Made by a program: the position numbers and the translations under genes. A DNA stretch of 9,066 nucleotides from Clostridia bacterium (GTDB taxonomy: Bacteria; Bacillota; Clostridia; Oscillospirales; CAG-272), in NCBI GenBank assembly GCA_024404435.1, contig JAKSPW010000040.1, positions 1 through 9,066 on the forward strand. The letters run 5' to 3'. Positions 6,328 through 9,066 of this stretch are shown piece by piece. The notes beneath the pieces are model-generated. The model saw only the letters and a list, made by a program, of their open reading frames with translations, did not search any database and was not told the origin of the DNA. Position 1 is the first letter of the stretch; each line of letters opens with the position of its first letter.

Positions 6328-6357
6328 AAAAAGAAGATGCCGAAGCATCTTCTTTTT
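6328..6357 (-). terminator. Terminator after the zinc-ribbon gene, with UUCG loop
   Basis: The core stem AAGAAGATGC (6331-6340) pairs with 6345-6354, extended by flanking A and T runs to about 13 base pairs. On the - strand the loop is TTCG closed by C-G, the ultra-stable tetraloop, followed by a T run (TTTTTGTTTT). It begins directly after the stop codon of the 77-residue gene and ends the GH27 operon. The A/T runs also allow some function on the other strand. Confidence 0.85.
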
Positions 6358-6358
6358 T

Positions 6359-6592
6359 TCAGAATAATGTGCAGCCGTTTTTCTTGAATATCTCCGCTTT
6401 TTCGAGCAGAAACTCTCTCGTGACTCCGCGCTTTTCGCCAAGGCAGTCGATGCAGAGATATTCGGTCGCACCGCGGTTCACCATTTTCTTATAAAGCGCG
6501 ATATCGAGATTTTTGAGCTCCTTGCCGCATTTTTTGCAGCAAACGGCAAATTTCTTCGCATCAGCGACCGGTCTGCCGAAGAAAGACGTCAT
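6359..6592 (-). CDS. Small zinc-ribbon-like protein ending in GCTLF (function unknown)
   Basis: This is a 77-residue protein I cannot name. Two CxxC pairs, C19/C22 in CCKKCGKEL and C47/C50 in YLCIDCLG, are 24 residues apart and form a plausible zinc ribbon. Between them is a conserved-looking helix (IALYKKMVNRGATEY). The C-terminal third (58-77) is a charged helix followed by FKKNGCTLF. A second, partial copy of this tail appears at 9006-9066, with 15 of its 19 residues identical. The ATG overlaps the stop of the upstream GH27 gene by one base (TGATG), so translation is probably coupled. There is no signal peptide or membrane segment. Possible roles are a small nucleic-acid- or protein-binding accessory protein; nothing in the sequence decides this. 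A terminator hairpin touches the stop codon. Confidence 0.8.
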   Translation of the reverse strand: MTSFFGRPVADAKKFAVCCKKCGKELKNLDIALYKKMVNRGATEYLCIDCLGEKRGVTREFLLEKAEIFKKNGCTLF

Positions 6593-7728
6593 CAGATCTT
6601 CTCGAAAGTACCGCGAAGGACTCTCGTTTCGTGAGCGCGCATCCCCTTGATGGTGACGACCTCGGTGAACAGACCGAGGTCTTCACCGGTCACAACGTCG
6701 TGGAGCCTGAAGCCGTAGCCGTCTCTCGACGAGATGCCGACGTCGGGGATCCAGAACTGGATAAAGTCGAATTCGCAGTCGAGGAAGTTGGTGAGTGAGA
6801 AGGCGTATTCGCCGTTTGCGAGGTGCTTCATCATGACGTAACCGGAATCTTCACCTCTTGACGGGAACATGAACGGAGGACGAACGTCGATATCCTGGTT
6901 GATCGCGATGAGCTCCTTGTTGAGAAGAAGGTCTCTCGTTTCGTCGTCGATGTTTCTGACGTCGCAGCCGATCATGAGAGGCGCGGAGAGCATGCACCAG
7001 AGCTTGAAGTGAGTCGAATATTCGTCAGCAGTGCAGCCGCCGGTGGAGGAGACGTTGCCCTTGCCGTACATACCGCAGACGAGCATGTCGATGTCGTTGT
7101 AGCAGGACGGGCCGGAGAGGTTGAAGTTGTTGCACTGTCCCATGAAGAGACCTTTGATGATGTCAAAGTTGTCGGAGATGTCGCAGGTGGAACGGTAGAG
7201 GTCAGCACCGACGGAGCGAGCCCAGTCGAGAGTGTTTTCCTCACCCCAGTTGCAGACGGAGAAGACGATGTCGCGTCCCGTTGCGTTCAGGGCCATTCTC
7301 ATTCTGTTGTAGAGCGTCCAGCCTTCCATATTTCTCGGATGGTAGCACCAGTCGTACTTGAGGTAGTCAACGCCGTTGTCGGCGAAGAACTTCGCATCCT
7401 GATACTCGTAGTCAAGGCTTCCGGGGTAGCCTGCGCAGGTGAGCGGACCGCAGCAGGAGTACATGCCGAACTTCATGCCCTTGGAGTGGATGTAGTCGGC
7501 GAGATACTTCATGCCGTGCGGGAACTTGTTGTGATCTGCAACGAGATTGCCGTTTTCGTCGCGGCTGTGCTCCGACCAGCAGTCATCGATTACGATGTAT
7601 TCGTATCCGGCGTCACGGAATCCCTTTTCGACCATGGCGTCGCAGATTTCGATTATGATGTCTTCATTGATGTTTTCACCGAAGGTGTTCCACGTATTGA
7701 AGCCCATCGGAGGTGTTCTGAGGATCAT
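6592..7728 (-). CDS. GH27 family alpha-galactosidase-like glycosidase (copy A)
   Basis: This 378-residue cytosolic protein matches GH27 (melibiase). The TPPMGFNTWNTFG start, IDDCW (47-51), the nucleophile D126 in YLKYDWC, CNWG (159-162) and the acid/base D183 in YRSTCDIS are all present, followed by the beta-sandwich C-terminal domain. GH27 enzymes hydrolyse alpha-galactosides, and some act on alpha-GalNAc or beta-arabinopyranose. Unusually, the residue before the acid/base Asp is Cys182 rather than Gly. The usual WNDPDML appears as YNDIDML (210-216), which is also the form in the neighbouring paralogue. Start support is AAAGGAG (7736-7742), seven bases upstream. It lies 17 bases after the stop of copy B, with which it is surely cotranscribed, and its stop overlaps the zinc-ribbon gene. 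No signal peptide is present, so it acts on imported oligosaccharides or glycosides. Confidence 0.92.
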   Translation of the reverse strand: MILRTPPMGFNTWNTFGENINEDIIIEICDAMVEKGFRDAGYEYIVIDDCWSEHSRDENGNLVADHNKFPHGMKYLADYIHSKGMKFGMYSCCGPLTCAGYPGSLDYEYQDAKFFADNGVDYLKYDWCYHPRNMEGWTLYNRMRMALNATGRDIVFSVCNWGEENTLDWARSVGADLYRSTCDISDNFDIIKGLFMGQCNNFNLSGPSCYNDIDMLVCGMYGKGNVSSTGGCTADEYSTHFKLWCMLSAPLMIGCDVRNIDDETRDLLLNKELIAINQDIDVRPPFMFPSRGEDSGYVMMKHLANGEYAFSLTNFLDCEFDFIQFWIPDVGISSRDGYGFRLHDVVTGEDLGLFTEVVTIKGMRAHETRVLRGTFEKI

Positions 7729-7745
7729 ATCTTTACTCCTTTCCG

Positions 7746-8870
7746 TTATACGCTGTACTTGCCCAGGTAGACTTTGCAGTCGTGAGGAGCAAGCTCTGCC
7801 GAGAAGTAGTCGTCAACACCCTTGATCTCTTCGCCCGTGAATACTTCGCGGAGATCGAGCTTGAAGCCTGCCGTCTTCGGGAAACCGATATCCCACGGTC
7901 TGAAGTCGGATCTGCCTTCGTCCTCTGCAAAGTTGAAGAGAGCGATCGCGAACTCGTTGTTCGAGAGGTGCTTGAAGTAAGTGGGATGCATCTCGCCCTT
8001 GGTCTTCGTGATGATCGGAACGCGGCATTCTTCGTCTCTGTCGATGCGGAGAAGGTCCTTGTTCGTTACGAGATCGACCATCTCGGGACGCATTCTGCGA
8101 ACGTCGTTGCCGAGCATGAGCGGAGCACCGACCATGCACCAGAGTGCGAAGTGAGTCTTGTAGTCGATATCGGTGCAGAGACCGGGATGACCGACGTTGC
8201 CGATACCGTCCATGCCGCAGAAGAGCATGTCCATGTCGTTGTAGCAGCCGGTAGCGGAATACTTTTCCTTATCCCACTGGCTCATGGAGATGGAGCGGGC
8301 GGCGGAGAATCTTTCACCGATGTCGCCCGTGGAGCGGTAGAGGTGAGCACCCGTCGAACGGATCCACTTTTCGACCTCGTCAAGACCCCAGTTGCAGGCA
8401 GAGAAGACGATGTCGCGGCCCGTTGCCTTGAGCGCCATGCTCATTCTGTTATAATAGTTTCTTCCGACGGCTGTTTTTGGGAAGAAGCAGAAGTCGTATT
8501 TGAGGAAGTCTACACCCCAGTCGGCAAACGTCTGCGCGTCCGTGAACTCGTGGTCAAAGCTTCCGGGGAAGCCGGCGCAGGTGAGAAGACCGGCGCAGGA
8601 GTAAATACCGAACTTCATTCCGAGAGAATGGATGTAGTCGGAAAGTGCCTTCATGCCGTTCGGGAAGCGGTCGGGGTTGGGGACCATCTTACCGTCTTTG
8701 TCTCTCTCTTTGAGAGCCCAGCAGTCGTCGATGACGACGTACTCGTAACCGGCGTCCTTGAGACCTTTTGAAACCATGGCGTCGGCGATGGTTTTGATGA
8801 CGTCTTCACTGATATTGTCGCCGAAGGTGTTCCATGAGTTCCAACCCATGGGGGGAGTTGAAATTACCAT
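7746..8870 (-). CDS. GH27 family alpha-galactosidase-like glycosidase (copy B)
   Basis: This 374-residue protein without signal peptide is a paralogue of the next gene (36 of the first 51 residues are identical). The signatures are TPPMGWNSWNTFG, IDDCW (47-51), the nucleophile D126 in FLKYDFC, CNWG (159-162) and the acid/base D183 in YRSTGDIG. The latter keeps the usual GH27 Gly-Asp, unlike copy A. YNDMDML (210-216) and CTDIDYKTHFALW (232-244) follow, then a beta-sandwich domain ending HDCKVYLGKYSV. The ATG has AAAGGA (8878-8883) upstream. It is the first complete gene of its operon, driven by a clear promoter at 8911-8939. The two copies probably differ in specificity, for example alpha-galactosidase versus alpha-GalNAc-ase or another galacto-configured substrate, but this is inference. 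Confidence 0.93.
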   Translation of the reverse strand: MVISTPPMGWNSWNTFGDNISEDVIKTIADAMVSKGLKDAGYEYVVIDDCWALKERDKDGKMVPNPDRFPNGMKALSDYIHSLGMKFGIYSCAGLLTCAGFPGSFDHEFTDAQTFADWGVDFLKYDFCFFPKTAVGRNYYNRMSMALKATGRDIVFSACNWGLDEVEKWIRSTGAHLYRSTGDIGERFSAARSISMSQWDKEKYSATGCYNDMDMLFCGMDGIGNVGHPGLCTDIDYKTHFALWCMVGAPLMLGNDVRRMRPEMVDLVTNKDLLRIDRDEECRVPIITKTKGEMHPTYFKHLSNNEFAIALFNFAEDEGRSDFRPWDIGFPKTAGFKLDLREVFTGEEIKGVDDYFSAELAPHDCKVYLGKYSV

Positions 8871-8885
8871 ATCATATTCCTTTCA

Positions 8886-8902
8886 CAAAAAAGAATTTTT
8901 TG
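8886..8902 (-). repeat. A/T-rich inverted repeat in the GH27 operon leader
   Basis: CAAAAAA (8886-8892) and TTTTTTG (8896-8902) are perfect 7-base arms around GAA. The repeat lies between the -10 box and the ribosome site of the GH27 copy B gene. It could be a weak leader hairpin or a regulator site, or simply AT-rich composition. Confidence 0.3.
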
Positions 8903-8910
8903 CTGTTTTC

Positions 8911-8939
8911 ATTCTATCATATCGGTGCCTCAAAGTCAA
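8911..8939 (-). promoter_or_regulatory. Promoter of the GH27 operon
   Basis: On the - strand, TTGACT (8939-8934) and TAGAAT (8916-8911) are spaced by 17 bases, with an upstream TG making an extended -10 (TGATAGAAT). The -35 region, TTGACTTTG, is identical over nine bases to that of the SGNH gene promoter. The promoter follows a terminator by about 35 bases and lies 41 bases before the ATG at 8870. Confidence 0.8.
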
Positions 8940-8974
8940 TTCATTTGAGAAAAAAGCTCCGAAAATATAGCAAA

Positions 8975-9002
8975 AAAAGAAGACGCTTCGGCGTCTTCTT
9001 TT
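8975..9002 (-). terminator. Terminator after the upstream partial zinc-ribbon gene
   Basis: AAAAGAAGACGC (8975-8986) pairs with 8991-9002 across a TTCG loop (CGAA on the - strand), giving 12 base pairs. On the - strand it is followed by a run of T. It closely resembles the hairpin at 6328-6357 and, like it, follows a gene of the same small-protein family. Confidence 0.85.
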
Positions 9003-9005
9003 GAT

Positions 9006-9066
9006 TCAGAATAAAGTACATCCCGCTTTTTTGAACTGCTCCGCTTTTTCGAGCAGCATTTCTTTC
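9006..9066 (-). CDS. C-terminal end of a second small zinc-ribbon-like protein (partial, cut by window edge)
   Basis: Read on the - strand, the last 19 codons encode KEMLLEKAEQFKKAGCTLF and then TGA. This matches the tail of the 77-residue protein at 6359-6592 at 15 of 19 positions, and 18 bases (9039-9056) are identical to 6392-6409. It is therefore a paralogue whose start and Cys pairs lie beyond the window. A terminator lies 3 bases past its stop on the - strand. Confidence 0.75.
   Translation of the reverse strand, partial: KEMLLEKAEQFKKAGCTLF

Noticed and set aside
7782..8771. 329-residue + strand open frame opposite GH27 copy B (and a 253-residue one at 7009-7770 opposite copy A)
   Set aside because: Both are shadows of the strongly biased GH27 genes: their Val/Asp/Glu-rich composition is the reverse complement of the enzyme codons and shows no motif.
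6328..9002. The two similar hairpins considered as mobile-element or attachment-site ends
   Set aside because: They follow paralogous genes directly and have T runs in the transcription direction, so terminators explain them. No transposase or target duplication is seen.

Overview
The window looks like a chromosomal carbohydrate-utilisation segment from a Gram-positive Bacillota, most likely an uncultured gut-type member of the Clostridia. This is an inference. It rests on a surface enzyme with three S-layer homology (SLH) repeats, an ECF-type vitamin transporter subunit (QueT) behind a preQ1-I-like leader, Shine-Dalgarno sequences of the AAGGAG/GGAGG type, and sigma-A-like promoters. There are no rRNA or tRNA genes, CRISPR arrays or recognisable mobile elements.

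The left half (about 1-5131) is read from the + strand. A near-consensus promoter drives a sugar isomerase/epimerase-like TIM-barrel gene (94-813). A strong palindrome follows. Then comes a translationally coupled pair: a secreted, SLH-anchored GH26-like glycosidase (871-3102) and a cytosolic DUF2961/GH172 glycosidase (3099-4154). An AraC-type regulator with a GyrI-like effector domain (4235-5131) follows. It starts at TTG and has its own extended -10 promoter, which overlaps an inverted repeat.

The right half (5136-9066) is read from the - strand, right to left. It begins with the C-terminal tail of a small Cys-type protein (9006-9066, cut by the window edge) and a terminator. A promoter then drives two tandem GH27 alpha-galactosidase-like genes (8870-7746 and 7728-6592) and a complete 77-residue zinc-ribbon-like paralogue of the cut protein (6592-6359), ended by a second terminator. 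A separate promoter drives an SGNH/GDSL hydrolase (6265-5687). After it comes a compact promoter plus preQ1-I riboswitch candidate that controls queT (5633-5136). The two halves converge on one hairpin at 5121-5147 that contains both stop codons.

Taken together, the SLH enzyme could cleave a polysaccharide at the cell surface. The cytosolic GH172, GH27 pair and isomerase/epimerase could process imported fragments, with the SGNH hydrolase possibly removing acyl groups and the AraC protein sensing a ligand. No sugar transporter lies in the window, so the substrate cannot be named. The most notable items are the preQ1 leader (which also corrects the queT start), the repeated small zinc-ribbon gene plus hairpin flanking the GH27 pair, a strong internal translation start in the AraC gene, and the shared convergent terminator.
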